A stretch of DNA of 64,000 bases. It comes from Nocardia africana NBRC 100379. GTDB taxonomy: Bacteria > Actinomycetota > Actinomycetes > Mycobacteriales > Mycobacteriaceae. Both the position numbers and the translations under genes were made by a program. The notes under the pieces are model-generated. The model ran no database searches and had not been told where the DNA came from. It saw only the letters and a program-made list of their open reading frames with translations. The stretch lies in the NCBI RefSeq assembly GCF_001612635.1, contig NZ_BDAV01000011.1, positions 186,001 through 250,000 of the forward strand, read 5' to 3'. Each line of letters begins with the position of its first letter. Position 1 is the stretch's first letter. Of this stretch, positions 51,130 through 60,600 are shown one piece after another.

Positions 51130-52503
51130 GTGAATTCCGATTCGCCGCACGCCGTCGTTCTCGGCGCAGGCATCGCAGGTCTGCTCACCGCCATCGTGCT
51201 CGCCGAGCGTTTCCCCCGGGTCACCGTGCTGGAGCGCGACGTTCTCGTCGGCAGCGAGCCGCGCAGGGGAGTCCCGCAGGCCAGGCACCTGCACGGTTTG
51301 ATGGAGGGCGGGCGCAGCATCATCGAAACGCTGTGCCCCGGGCTGACCGGCGAGATCGTGGCGGCCGGTGCTCCGACCACGGAGGTGCTGGCCGGTTCGC
51401 GCTGGTATCTGAGCGGCCTGCGTGCTGCGCCGACCGACACGGGCCTGGTGACCTTGCTCGCCAGCCGCCCCCTGCTCGAGTCCGGGTTGCGTCGGCGAGC
51501 GGCCGCACTGCCCGCTCTGACGGTGCGGCAGGGCATCGCCGCCACCGGGCTTGTCGCTGACGCGGGGCGGGTCACCGGAGTGCTGGCAAGTGAGTCCGGC
51601 GGCCCGGCACGGGCTTTGGCCGCCGACCTCGTGGTCGACTGCACCGGGCGGGCGACGCGCGCGCCCGAGTGGCTGCGGGCGATCGGAGCGCAAGCGCCCG
51701 AGCAGGACAGCGTGATCGTCGACCTCGGCTATTCGTCGCGTACCTACCGGCGTAAGCCCCATCATCTGGACGGTCAGCTCGGCGTGGTCGTCTCGACGAT
51801 GCCGGGCCGGCGCGGCGGCGGCGCGATCGTCGTCGAGGGGGAGAAGTGGCATGTGACGTTGGGCGGGATGCTGGGAGATCACCCGCCCACCGATCACGAG
51901 GGTTTCACCGCGTTCGCCGCGACCCTGCCGGTTCCCGACATCCACCGCATCGTGACCGATGCCGAACCCCTGAGCGACCCGGTGCCGCACCGGTTCCGCG
52001 GTTCGGTCCGGAGGTACTTCGAGCGAATCGCGACACATCCCGACGGATTCCTCGCGCTCGGCGATTCGCTGTGCAGCTTCAACCCCCTCTACGCGCAGGG
52101 CATGACCGTCGCGGCGCAGCAAGCACTCGCGCTGCGCGCATGCTTGCGACAAGGCACCGCGGAATTGCCCGCACGGTTCTACGCCGATGCGGCGCGCCAC
52201 GTCGGCCTGGCGTGGCGGATGTCGACCGGAGCCGACCTGAACCACCCCGGCGTAGCCGGGCAACGCACACCGCGAATCCGAATGCTGAACTCCTACCTGG
52301 CGCGAGCACACCGTGCCGCCCACCGAGATCCCGCTGTCGCCCGCACGTTCATGCGGGTCGCCAACCTGGTCGACCCTCCCGAAACATTGCTGAAGCCCGC
52401 GACGGTCGCAAGGATCCTGTGGCACGGTCGCGGCATCGCACCGCCCGTGCCCTCTCGCGGCCAGCCATCGACTCCATCGCAGAGTTCACAGACCGAGCGG
52501 TGA
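51130..52503 (+). CDS. FAD-dependent oxidoreductase resembling polyether epoxidases
   Basis: A 457-residue flavoprotein. The N-terminal FAD motif is LGAGIAGLLTAIVLAERFPRVTVLERD, followed by RRGVPQARHLHGLMEGG. The RxGVPQxxHxH signature is typical of the Lsd18/MonCI-type flavin epoxidases of polyether pathways and of related squalene-epoxidase-like enzymes. VVDCTGRATRAPEWL and LGDSLCSFNPLYAQGMTVAAQQA (the second FAD motif) follow. It would epoxidise or hydroxylate C=C bonds. It starts at GTG 51130. Its pairing with a polyunsaturated-type synthase makes an epoxidase role attractive but unproven. Confidence 0.75.
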   Translation: MNSDSPHAVVLGAGIAGLLTAIVLAERFPRVTVLERDVLVGSEPRRGVPQARHLHGLMEGGRSIIETLCPGLTGEIVAAGAPTTEVLAGSRWYLSGLRAAPTDTGLVTLLASRPLLESGLRRRAAALPALTVRQGIAATGLVADAGRVTGVLASESGGPARALAADLVVDCTGRATRAPEWLRAIGAQAPEQDSVIVDLGYSSRTYRRKPHHLDGQLGVVVSTMPGRRGGGAIVVEGEKWHVTLGGMLGDHPPTDHEGFTAFAATLPVPDIHRIVTDAEPLSDPVPHRFRGSVRRYFERIATHPDGFLALGDSLCSFNPLYAQGMTVAAQQALALRACLRQGTAELPARFYADAARHVGLAWRMSTGADLNHPGVAGQRTPRIRMLNSYLARAHRAAHRDPAVARTFMRVANLVDPPETLLKPATVARILWHGRGIAPPVPSRGQPSTPSQSSQTER

Positions 52504-52930
52504 GCCTCTCCTGTCACCAGCGGGCTCGGCCGACTCCGCCGACGGCACGCCGTGCGGCAACACTTCGTTGCGTCGACCAGTACGTGGGACCGGGCTCGTG
52601 AGGCATCGTCAGGCCGTCGCCGGCGACGATCTCCAGTAGGGACTCGACCGAGGCGGCGTGACGCGGTGAGCGCGACCACGGCTCGCTCGGCGGTCTGTTC
52701 GACGACCGCTGATCGACGTGATTGGACGCTTGGTGGGAATGGGCTATCATTTCCGGAAGCGAGAAAATCCTGAGCTCTTCCCGCTTATAGCACTGTGTAA
52801 TTGATCGCCGCGCGGACTATCTCCTGGTATTTACGGGAATGCAACCGAGGTGCCAGGCGTCGTGCCCCGGCGATTCATCGCCAGTTACTTCTCGGCGCTA
52901 CCGTGACGAGTGCTCGGAAGGAGCAGCGTC
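52504..52930. other. Non-coding gap before the LysR gene
   Basis: About 430 bp with no convincing gene. The first 200 bp are GC-rich with short unlikely open frames on both strands, perhaps the remnant of a gene, though nothing recognisable. The part from about 52730 to 52840 is distinctly AT-richer and likely holds the LysR promoter. No clear dyad was found. Confidence 0.45.
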
Positions 52931-53875
52931 ATGGAGTTTCGACATTTAGTCTCATTCATCACGATCGCCGAAGAGCTACATTTCGGTCGCGCAGCGCAGC
53001 GCCTTCATCTCACCCAGCCGAGCTTGTCCGCCCAGCTGCAAAAGCTGGAGAGGTCCCTCGGGGTGCAACTGGTCGCCCGCAATTCCCACGAGGTGCAGCT
53101 GACGGCGGCTGGGCGTGAGTTCGAGCGGCAAGCCCGTCGGATCGTAGCTCAGATGGACCGCGCCGCCGAGGTAGCCAAGGCCACCGCCGCGGGACGAGCA
53201 GGTTCTGTCAGTGTGGGCTACAACCTGCCCGCCAGTCGCCATGTTCTGCCACGAACCTTGACCTTGATGACCGAGCGGCACCCGGATGTCGTGGTGTCGT
53301 TGTGGGAGAAGCGCACCGGGCCACAGCTTGCCGCGCTGTCGGACGGATCGTTGGATATCGCTCTCGTCTATGGCCATCCCAGTACGGTGGAGTTCCGCTA
53401 CCGGCGGGTGCTGCACCGGGTGCCGCTGGTGGCGGTGGTCGGCCGGCGGCATCGCTGGGCCGATCGGCCGGGTGTGTCGTTCAACGAACTTCAGCACCAG
53501 GAGTGCGTGCTGTTCAGTCGCGAGCAGTGTCCGGCCATGTACGACACGATCTTCCACGCGGCGGCACAGTCGCAGATCTCACTGTCGGTATCCCATCGCG
53601 CAGATGATCCGGGCGCCACCGCGCACATGGTGTCGGTGCGGCCGCTGGTGGGTTTCGCGTCTCTGCCGCGGGCAATCTCCATGGGGATGGGTGAGCCCGG
53701 TAGCCCTTCGGTCGCTGTGAAATTGCTCGATCCGGTGCCAACCCTGGATTTGTATGTGGTGTGGCGGTCGGAAGAAACGAACCCTGCGGTGGCCGCCTTT
53801 CTCGATTGCCTGGAATCGCCGGAATCCGCACAGGTCGATGATGCCCGACCGGCGCCGGCTGGGGCGAGTCGATAG
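52931..53875 (+). CDS. LysR family transcriptional regulator
   Basis: A 314-residue LysR-type regulator with the N-terminal winged HTH (MEFRHLVSFITIAEELHFGRAAQRLHLTQPSLSAQLQKLERSLGVQL) and a two-lobe effector domain starting near GSVSVGYNLPA. The ATG has GGAAGGAG 7 nt upstream. It sits centrally in the cluster, 75 bp before the acyl-activating enzyme gene, on the same strand. It is the only regulator inside the biosynthetic region and so the likely pathway switch. Confidence 0.9.
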   Translation: MEFRHLVSFITIAEELHFGRAAQRLHLTQPSLSAQLQKLERSLGVQLVARNSHEVQLTAAGREFERQARRIVAQMDRAAEVAKATAAGRAGSVSVGYNLPASRHVLPRTLTLMTERHPDVVVSLWEKRTGPQLAALSDGSLDIALVYGHPSTVEFRYRRVLHRVPLVAVVGRRHRWADRPGVSFNELQHQECVLFSREQCPAMYDTIFHAAAQSQISLSVSHRADDPGATAHMVSVRPLVGFASLPRAISMGMGEPGSPSVAVKLLDPVPTLDLYVVWRSEETNPAVAAFLDCLESPESAQVDDARPAPAGASR

Positions 53876-53950
53876 GTAATGGCTTTCGCGCGGTAGGAAC
53901 GACGCGTGCGGTAGCGACGAGAAGCTTTGCGCTCGGCCAGAATTCCTGGT

Positions 53951-55678
53951 GTGAACAGTGCGTCTCCGACCGCCGAATCGCAAGCCCCCAATTGTCCGTC
54001 AGCCGAAGAAATCACCGCAGAATCCACGACTGCCGGCGGTGTGAATCCGACTTCCGGCACCAGCCTGTATTCCATCGTCGCCGATGCGGCCGTTCGCTTT
54101 CCGGGCCGGCCTACTCTGGCCGCGGGTGAAGATTTGCCCCTCACCTGCTCGGAATTGAACTCGCGAGTGCGGTCGGTGGCCGCGGCCCTGCTCGAAAACG
54201 GTGTCGCCGCCGGAGATCGGGTTGTGGTTCTCGGTCGTACCAGCCTGGAGTGGGCGCTGGTGGACTGCGCGGTGCTCGCCGTCGGGGCCGTGGTGGTGCC
54301 GGTCTATCCGACCTCCTCGGCCGCGCAGCTCGACCACATCGTGCGCGACAGCGGAAGTACGTATTTCGTCGCCGAGACCGCCTCGGATGCCGCTCGGCTC
54401 CAAGAAGCCGGCGCGGGCGTGGTGTGGTCGTTCGAGCAGATCGCGGAGTGGTCGCGGGCTACGCGATCGCCGGAAGGGCTCGATGATCGAATCGCCCGAG
54501 TGCGCGCCGACGACCTGGCCATGATCGTGTACACCAGCGGCACGACCGGCCTGTCGAAGGGCTGCATGATCACCCATCGCAATATGTATGTGTCCGCGGC
54601 CAATACGGTCGGCCGAACCGGTGAGCTCTTCGACGGCACCACTGTGCTGGCGCTGCCGCTGTCGCATGTCTTCGGTCAGACGATGCTGTTCGCCTGCCTG
54701 TTCGGCGGTGCCCGCACACATCTGTTGCCTGGTATCCCCGAGCTGATTCCGGCGTTGTCGCGGCTGCGGCCGACGTTCCTGGCGCTGATCCCGTATGCGC
54801 TGGAGAAGATTCGCAAGTACTGTCGCTCGCTGCTTACCGAGGAGGCGGAGCAGGAGGCCGTCGTTCACGGACTGATGGTGCTGTCGGGTGCGGAAGCTGC
54901 TGTGCCGGTGAATGATTCGGTAGGCGCAGCGCTCGGCGGCAGGCTGCGCTACGTCATCTGCGGCGGCGCCTCGCTCGACGATTCCACCGCCGGATTCTAT
55001 GCGGGCTTCGGGACCGTCATCCTCAACTGTTACGGCTTGACCGAGGCGGCAACCGCGGTGACCGTCAGCGCGCCCGAGACCAATCGTCTCGGCACAGTCG
55101 GGAAACCGATCCCGGGAACCTCGGTGGCCATCGCCGGCGACGGCGAGGTACTTGTCCGCGGACCTCATGTGAGCCCGGGATATTGGGGCGCGGCCGGCGC
55201 CCAGCGGCCGGTGGACGCCGAGGGCTGGCTGCATACCGGGGACCTCGGTGACCTCGACGACGGCTACCTGCGTATCACGGGCCGCAAAAAAGAGATCGTG
55301 GTGACCTCGGGCGGCAAGAACGTCGCGCCCACACCGCTCGAGGATCGAGTGCGGTTGCATCCGCTGGTCAGCAATTGCATGGTCGTCGGCGAGGGCCGCC
55401 CGTTCGTCACCGCATTGGTGACCTTGGACGCCGAACGGATCGACAGCTGGCGAGACGAACACCCGGACGTGGATCCGGCGACGGCTGTGCAGGCGGCGGT
55501 CGACGACGCTAATTCACTGGTGTCGCGTGCGGAGTCCATTCGTAAATTCCGCATCGTGCCGGGAGATTTCACCATTGCCAACGGCTTGTTGACTTCGTCA
55601 TTGAAACTTCGGCGTGCGTCCATTGCGGAAACGTATTCGGCAGATATCGATCAACTCTACCTCGACCACCGAAAGTGA
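53951..55678 (+). CDS. Long-chain acyl-CoA ligase-like adenylating enzyme
   Basis: A 575-residue ANL-superfamily enzyme that would activate a carboxylic acid with ATP. Motifs: P-loop YTSGTTGLSKG, GYGLTEAAT-like CYGLTEAATAV, GDLGDLDDGYLRITGRKKE and the C-terminal catalytic Lys in LLTSSLKLRR. The layout follows long-chain fatty acyl-CoA synthetases (FadD15/FACL type), with a 40-residue Ser/Thr-rich leader. Start GTG 53951 is a best guess. It is 8 bp upstream of the next flavoprotein, so they form an operon. It may load or activate the fatty product of the synthase. Confidence 0.88.
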   Translation: MNSASPTAESQAPNCPSAEEITAESTTAGGVNPTSGTSLYSIVADAAVRFPGRPTLAAGEDLPLTCSELNSRVRSVAAALLENGVAAGDRVVVLGRTSLEWALVDCAVLAVGAVVVPVYPTSSAAQLDHIVRDSGSTYFVAETASDAARLQEAGAGVVWSFEQIAEWSRATRSPEGLDDRIARVRADDLAMIVYTSGTTGLSKGCMITHRNMYVSAANTVGRTGELFDGTTVLALPLSHVFGQTMLFACLFGGARTHLLPGIPELIPALSRLRPTFLALIPYALEKIRKYCRSLLTEEAEQEAVVHGLMVLSGAEAAVPVNDSVGAALGGRLRYVICGGASLDDSTAGFYAGFGTVILNCYGLTEAATAVTVSAPETNRLGTVGKPIPGTSVAIAGDGEVLVRGPHVSPGYWGAAGAQRPVDAEGWLHTGDLGDLDDGYLRITGRKKEIVVTSGGKNVAPTPLEDRVRLHPLVSNCMVVGEGRPFVTALVTLDAERIDSWRDEHPDVDPATAVQAAVDDANSLVSRAESIRKFRIVPGDFTIANGLLTSSLKLRRASIAETYSADIDQLYLDHRK

Positions 55679-55686
55679 ACTGAACA

Positions 55687-56937
55687 ATGTATGACGTTAT
55701 TGTTGTCGGGACACGCGTCTCCGGTGCGCCGCTGGCCATGCTGCTGGCGCGTAAGGGGTACCGGGTACTCGGCGTGGATCGCGCTGTCTTTCCCAGCGAT
55801 ACACCTTCTACGCACTACATTCACCAGGCTGGTCTGAGCCTGCTGAAGACCTGGGGTTTGCTCGACCGGGTAATCGCCACCGGCTGCCCGCCGGTGAAGA
55901 ACCTCAATTTCTCGTACACCGACATCCATATTCGTGGTATGGCCGATCCCTCGCCGGACGGTATCGACGCCGTCTACTGCCCGCGTCGTACGGTGCTGGA
56001 CAAGATCCTCGTCGACGCGGCCGGCGACTCGGGCGCCGAACTGATCGAAGGCTTCACTGTGGCCGATCTGCTGTACGAAGGCGATCGGGTGGTCGGAATC
56101 CGCGGGCGCGCCGGAAGCGGGCCCGAGCGCGAGTTTCGAGCCCAGCTCGTAGTTGGCGCCGATGGTTCGAGTTCCACGGTCGCCAAGCAGGTGGGCGCCC
56201 ACGTGTACGAGGGATCGCCCGCCGCGTGTTTCGTCTACTACTCCTATTACGACGGTGTGGACTGGGGCATGCAGCACCGCACCGGATTCGGCCAGCAGCA
56301 GTTCGCGTCCTGGCCGACCAATGACGGATTGGCGCTGGTAGCGGTGATGCGTAAGCGCGATCGTTTCCGCGAATTCCGCGCCGACCCGGATGCGGGTGTG
56401 CAGGAGATCGTGGAGCAGATCGATCCGGAACTCGGTGCGAAACTGCGCGACTCGGGTAAGCGGGTCGAGCCGTTCCGGCCCATGCTGTATCCGGACAACT
56501 ACCGCCGCCAGTCGTTCGGCCCCGGCTGGGCACTGGTCGGCGACGCCGGTTACCACAAGGACCCGTTCACCGGCTGGGGCATCACCGATTCGTTCAAGTA
56601 CTCCCAGCTCCTGGCCGATCTGGTGGACGAAAGCCTCGCCGGCGGAAGGCCTTTCGAACAGACGCTGCCCGAGTACCAGCGCGAGCGCGACGAGCAGAGT
56701 GCCAGCACCTACGAGCTGACTCTCAGTATCTCCGAGCTTTCACTGACCCCCTATTACGACTCGGTGTTTCGAGCCACCGGTATGAGCCCGGACTATTCGA
56801 AGAAGTTCTTCGGCCTGATCGCGGGTCTGTATCCGCCGGAGAAGTACTTCGGCGAAGCGGAATTGGCCGAACTCTACGAGCAGGTCGGATTCCCCGCCGA
56901 AGCCCGACATGTGAGCAAGTCCGGGGCAACGCTGTGA
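55687..56937 (+). CDS. FAD-dependent oxidoreductase, geranylgeranyl-reductase-like
   Basis: A 416-residue flavoprotein with a PHBH-type fold. Its cofactor motif is VVGTRVSGAPLAMLLARKGYRVLGVDRA, in which the second glycine is missing, as in a common actinobacterial subfamily. It also has STHYIHQAG, the VVGADGSSSTVAKQVG motif and GDAGYHKDPFTGWGITDSF. Relatives reduce or hydroxylate isoprenoid or acyl chains; the reaction here is unknown. The gene lies 8 bp after the ligase and overlaps the SGNH hydrolase start. Confidence 0.82.
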   Translation: MYDVIVVGTRVSGAPLAMLLARKGYRVLGVDRAVFPSDTPSTHYIHQAGLSLLKTWGLLDRVIATGCPPVKNLNFSYTDIHIRGMADPSPDGIDAVYCPRRTVLDKILVDAAGDSGAELIEGFTVADLLYEGDRVVGIRGRAGSGPEREFRAQLVVGADGSSSTVAKQVGAHVYEGSPAACFVYYSYYDGVDWGMQHRTGFGQQQFASWPTNDGLALVAVMRKRDRFREFRADPDAGVQEIVEQIDPELGAKLRDSGKRVEPFRPMLYPDNYRRQSFGPGWALVGDAGYHKDPFTGWGITDSFKYSQLLADLVDESLAGGRPFEQTLPEYQRERDEQSASTYELTLSISELSLTPYYDSVFRATGMSPDYSKKFFGLIAGLYPPEKYFGEAELAELYEQVGFPAEARHVSKSGATL

Positions 56938-57533
56938 GCAGCGTCGGTCTGACCGCTCTCGGCGACAGCTTCGTGGAAGGTCGCGGAGATCCGGCGGCGC
57001 CGGGTGGTTACCGGGGCTGGGTGCCGCGCTTGGCAGCCCAGCTGGGCCTGCGCCCCACGGCGATTCGCAACCACGGCACACACGGCGCGACCACGAGCGA
57101 GGTGGTGGCGCAGCAATTGCCGAGGGTCGGGCGCACAGAGTTGTGCGGCGTGGTGGTCGGCGTGAACGACCTGGTCAGCTCCTTCGACGCACAGACCTTC
57201 GAGAACAACCTGAACGTCATCTTCGCCACGTTGTGCACACGCAGCGCCACGGTGTTCACGGCCGACTATCCGGACATTCCAGCGCGTTTGCCGGTCCCGC
57301 AAGGGTTTCGCGCGTTGCTGCGCGAGCGTTTCGCCTTCGCCAACTCGGTCATGGCGCGGGTGTGCGCCGAGCACGGCGTGCTACTGCTGGACCTTTCGGC
57401 TCGAGCCGACTGGGAACTGGCCGGGACCTGGACCGAGGACGGACTGCATCCCAGTCCGTCCGGTCATCGCCTGTTCGCCGTCGCCGCGGCGGAACTCATC
57501 GCGTCGACCACCGCTACCACCGTCGCCGCCTGA
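56934..57533 (+). CDS. SGNH/GDSL hydrolase
   Basis: A 199-residue SGNH-fold esterase. Block I ALGDSFVEGRGDP holds the nucleophile Ser, block III VVGVNDLVS the Asn, and block V DGLHPSPSGH the Asp-His pair. No signal peptide. GTG 56934 overlaps the stop of the upstream flavoprotein. It may act as a thioesterase or esterase releasing or trimming the lipid product; this role is inferred from context only. Confidence 0.88.
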   Translation: MSSVGLTALGDSFVEGRGDPAAPGGYRGWVPRLAAQLGLRPTAIRNHGTHGATTSEVVAQQLPRVGRTELCGVVVGVNDLVSSFDAQTFENNLNVIFATLCTRSATVFTADYPDIPARLPVPQGFRALLRERFAFANSVMARVCAEHGVLLLDLSARADWELAGTWTEDGLHPSPSGHRLFAVAAAELIASTTATTVAA

Positions 57534-57584
57534 GCGGCACAACTCGCCCGAAGCAACGGCGCCATCGGGCACGTCACGCAGTGC

Positions 57585-57600
57585 AGCCGTCGAGACGGCT
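57585..57600. promoter_or_regulatory. Palindrome upstream of the PfaA-like synthase
   Basis: AGCCGTC-GA-GACGGCT, a perfect 7-bp-arm dyad of 16 bp, in the 96-bp gap before the synthase gene, 29 bp before its GTG. It is too tight for a stable terminator hairpin, so a protein-binding site is more likely. Confidence 0.45.
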
Positions 57601-57629
57601 CGGTACAACACGGTTCGAGAGGAAGATTC

Positions 57630-60600
57630 GTGACGGACGACAGACGCCTGGCGCGCGACCCGATCGCCATTGTCGGGATGTCGGGACTGCTCCCCAAGGC
57701 ACGCAACTATCGAGAGTACTGGCAGAACATCGTCGACGGCGTGGACTGCACCGAAGAGGTGCCGACCTCGCGCTGGAGCCTCGACGACTACTACGACGAG
57801 AACCCCGCGGCACCGGACAAGACCTATTCCCGCCGTGGGGCGTTCCTTCCGGACGTGGACTTCGATCCCCTCGAATTCGGATTGCCGCCCAATCAGCTCG
57901 AGGTGACCAGCACCATGCAGACGCTGAGCCTCGGGGTCGCTCGTGATCTGCTCCTGGATGCCGGTGCCACCGGGTCCGGTTGGTACGACCCGGCGCGCAC
58001 CGGCGTGGTGTTGGGCACCACGGGACCGGTGCCGCTCATGCATCCGCTGGCGGCACGGCTGTCCACGCCGGAGTTGAAGAAGGCCGTGCGGTCGGTGGGG
58101 CTGTCCGCCGATGACGCCGACGCTGTCGCGAACCGCTTCGTGGCCGCTTTCGCGCCGTGGGAGGAGAATTCGTTTCCGGGCTTGCTGGCGAATGTGGTGG
58201 CAGGACGGGTCGCCAACAGGCTCGGCTTGGGCGGGATGAACTGCACCGTCGACGCCGCATGCGCCGCCTCGCTGGCGGCGATTCGCACGGCGATCGCCGA
58301 ACTGCGTGACGGCCGGGCCGACATGATGATCACCGGCGGTGTGGACACCGAGAACACGATCTTCATCTACATGTGTTTCAGCAAAGTGGGGGCGCTGTCA
58401 CACCGCGGGCGGATCAGTCCCTTCGGTGCCGATGCCGATGGGACGCTGCTGGGCGAGGGCATCTCGATGCTGGCCTTGCGCCGGCTCGAGGACGCTCGGC
58501 GCGACGGCAACCGGATCTACGCGGTAATCCGCGGGTTGGGCTCCTCCAGCGACGGCCGGTCCAAGAGCATCTACGCACCGGTGGCCGAGGGGCAGCGGGT
58601 CGCGCTGGACCGCGCCTACGCCGACGCGGACTGCTCGCCCGCCGACGTCGAGCTCATCGAAGCGCATGCGACCGGGACGGCAGTCGGTGACAAGACCGAG
58701 TTGACCGCCCTGAAAGGACTACTGGCCGAAGCGAGTTCGGAGAACCGCTTCGTGGCGCTGGGCAGCGTGAAGTCGCAGATCGGACACACCAAGGGGGCGG
58801 CGGGTACGGCCAGCGTGATGAAGCTGGCTCTCGCTCTGCACCAGAAGGTGCTTCCGGGCACGATCAATGTCGATGCTCCCAACGCGCAGATCACGTCCGA
58901 GGCAGCGCCGTTCTACGTCAATTCCAGGACCCGGCCTTGGATCTCGGACCCCAAGCGGCCGGTGCGTCGGGCGGCGGCCTCGGCAATGGGATTCGGTGGC
59001 ACCAACTTCCACGTAGTGCTAGAGGAAGCCGATGGCGTTCGCCCGGACCTGCTGCACCGCACCCCGCGCGCGCACATCTGGCACGCGCCCGATGTGGCCG
59101 CGCTGGTGGATGCGGTCCGCGATACCGAGAGCGGTGACGGCGGCGATATCCCCGAAGACCACGCGCGCATAGGTTTCGTCTCTGTCGACGACGACACCGC
59201 CGCGGAACTTCGCGCCCTGGCCATCGAGGAACTGGAGCGCAATTCCGAAGCCGCCCAGTGGGATCGGCCGGAGGGCATCTACTATCGCGCCGCCGCACTG
59301 CCCGATCGCAAGGTGGGTGCCTTGTTCGCGGGGCAGGGCAGCCAGTACGTCGACATGGGAATCGAAGCGGCACTGAACAATCCGGCCGTCGGTGCGGCCT
59401 TCGATGCGGCGAACGCGGCCTTCGGCGACAGTGAGCGCCGGCTGGGTTCGGTGGTGTTCCCGCCCCCGGCCTTCGATGAGGACACACGCGCCGAACAGGA
59501 GAACACGCTGCGCCGCACCGAATTCGCGCAGCCCGGCATCGGCGCGTTGTCGGTAGGCCAGTATTCGGTGCTGCGCGAGTGCGGATTTCGGGCCGATGGA
59601 TATCTGGGGCACAGCTTCGGTGAGCTCACCGCGCTGTGGGCGTCGGGTGCGGTGGCGACCGAACAGTTCTATGAGCTGGCGCGGGCGCGCGGTGCGGCGA
59701 TGACCGTGCCCGACGGCGCCGACGCCGGCACCATGGTCGCGATCGGCGCGGGCCGCGAGGATGTGGAGACCGTCATCGCCGGGCTCGAAGACGTGTGGTT
59801 GTGCAACCACAACGCGCCCGACCAGGTCGTGATCGGGGGTGGCGCCGCAGGTGTCGCCGCCGCCGTCGAGCGGTGTGCCGAGCGCGGCTGGCCGACTCGC
59901 GAGTTGCCGGTGTCGGGCGCGTTCCACACCCCCTATGTCGGTCACGCGGTGGATGCGTTCGGCGCAGCGGTTGCGGCGGTGCCGATCGGCACACCGGACG
60001 CGACTGTGTACGCCAACACCCGTGGCGCCGCCTATGGCGACGATATCGAGGCGAACCGCGCGACTTTGGCCGCCCAACTGAGCAACCCGGTCGACTTCTT
60101 CGATGCGCTGTCCGCGATGCGGGCCGACGGCTGCTCGGTCTTCGTCGAGTTCGGCCCGAAACAGGTGCTCACCTCGTTGGTGCGCCGAGCCTTCGGCGAC
60201 GAGGTCATCGCGATCGCCACGGACTCCGGACCGGTCGGCAACGGCGACCTGACGCTCAAACGGGCTGCGGTGCGGCTGGCCGTGCTCGGATTCGACCTGC
60301 GCGGCATCAACCGCCACGCCGTCCCCGACGCGGACCAGGCACAGCGCAAACCCGCTATGGCGGTGACTATTTCAGCTCCGGAGTACGTTCCCGAGAGCCG
60401 TCGCCAAGCCTACGCCGCTGCCCTGTCGGAGGATTACCAGCTCTCGGTCACGCCCCGCGAGACCGGTCTGCTCGCCCCGGCCACTGCGCCCGCACCGGAC
60501 GCATCCGTGCTACCGGCACCGGTCGAGGGCAGCCACGACAGCAATGGAAACGGCAGCCGTCGCAGCACCGGTGACCTTGCCTCGATCACCCCATCCGGCC

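Noticed and set aside
52504..52750. Small minus-strand open frames between the epoxidase-like gene and LysR
   Set aside because: No ribosome binding sites, no family resemblance and weak codon bias; treated as non-coding or an unrecognisable remnant.
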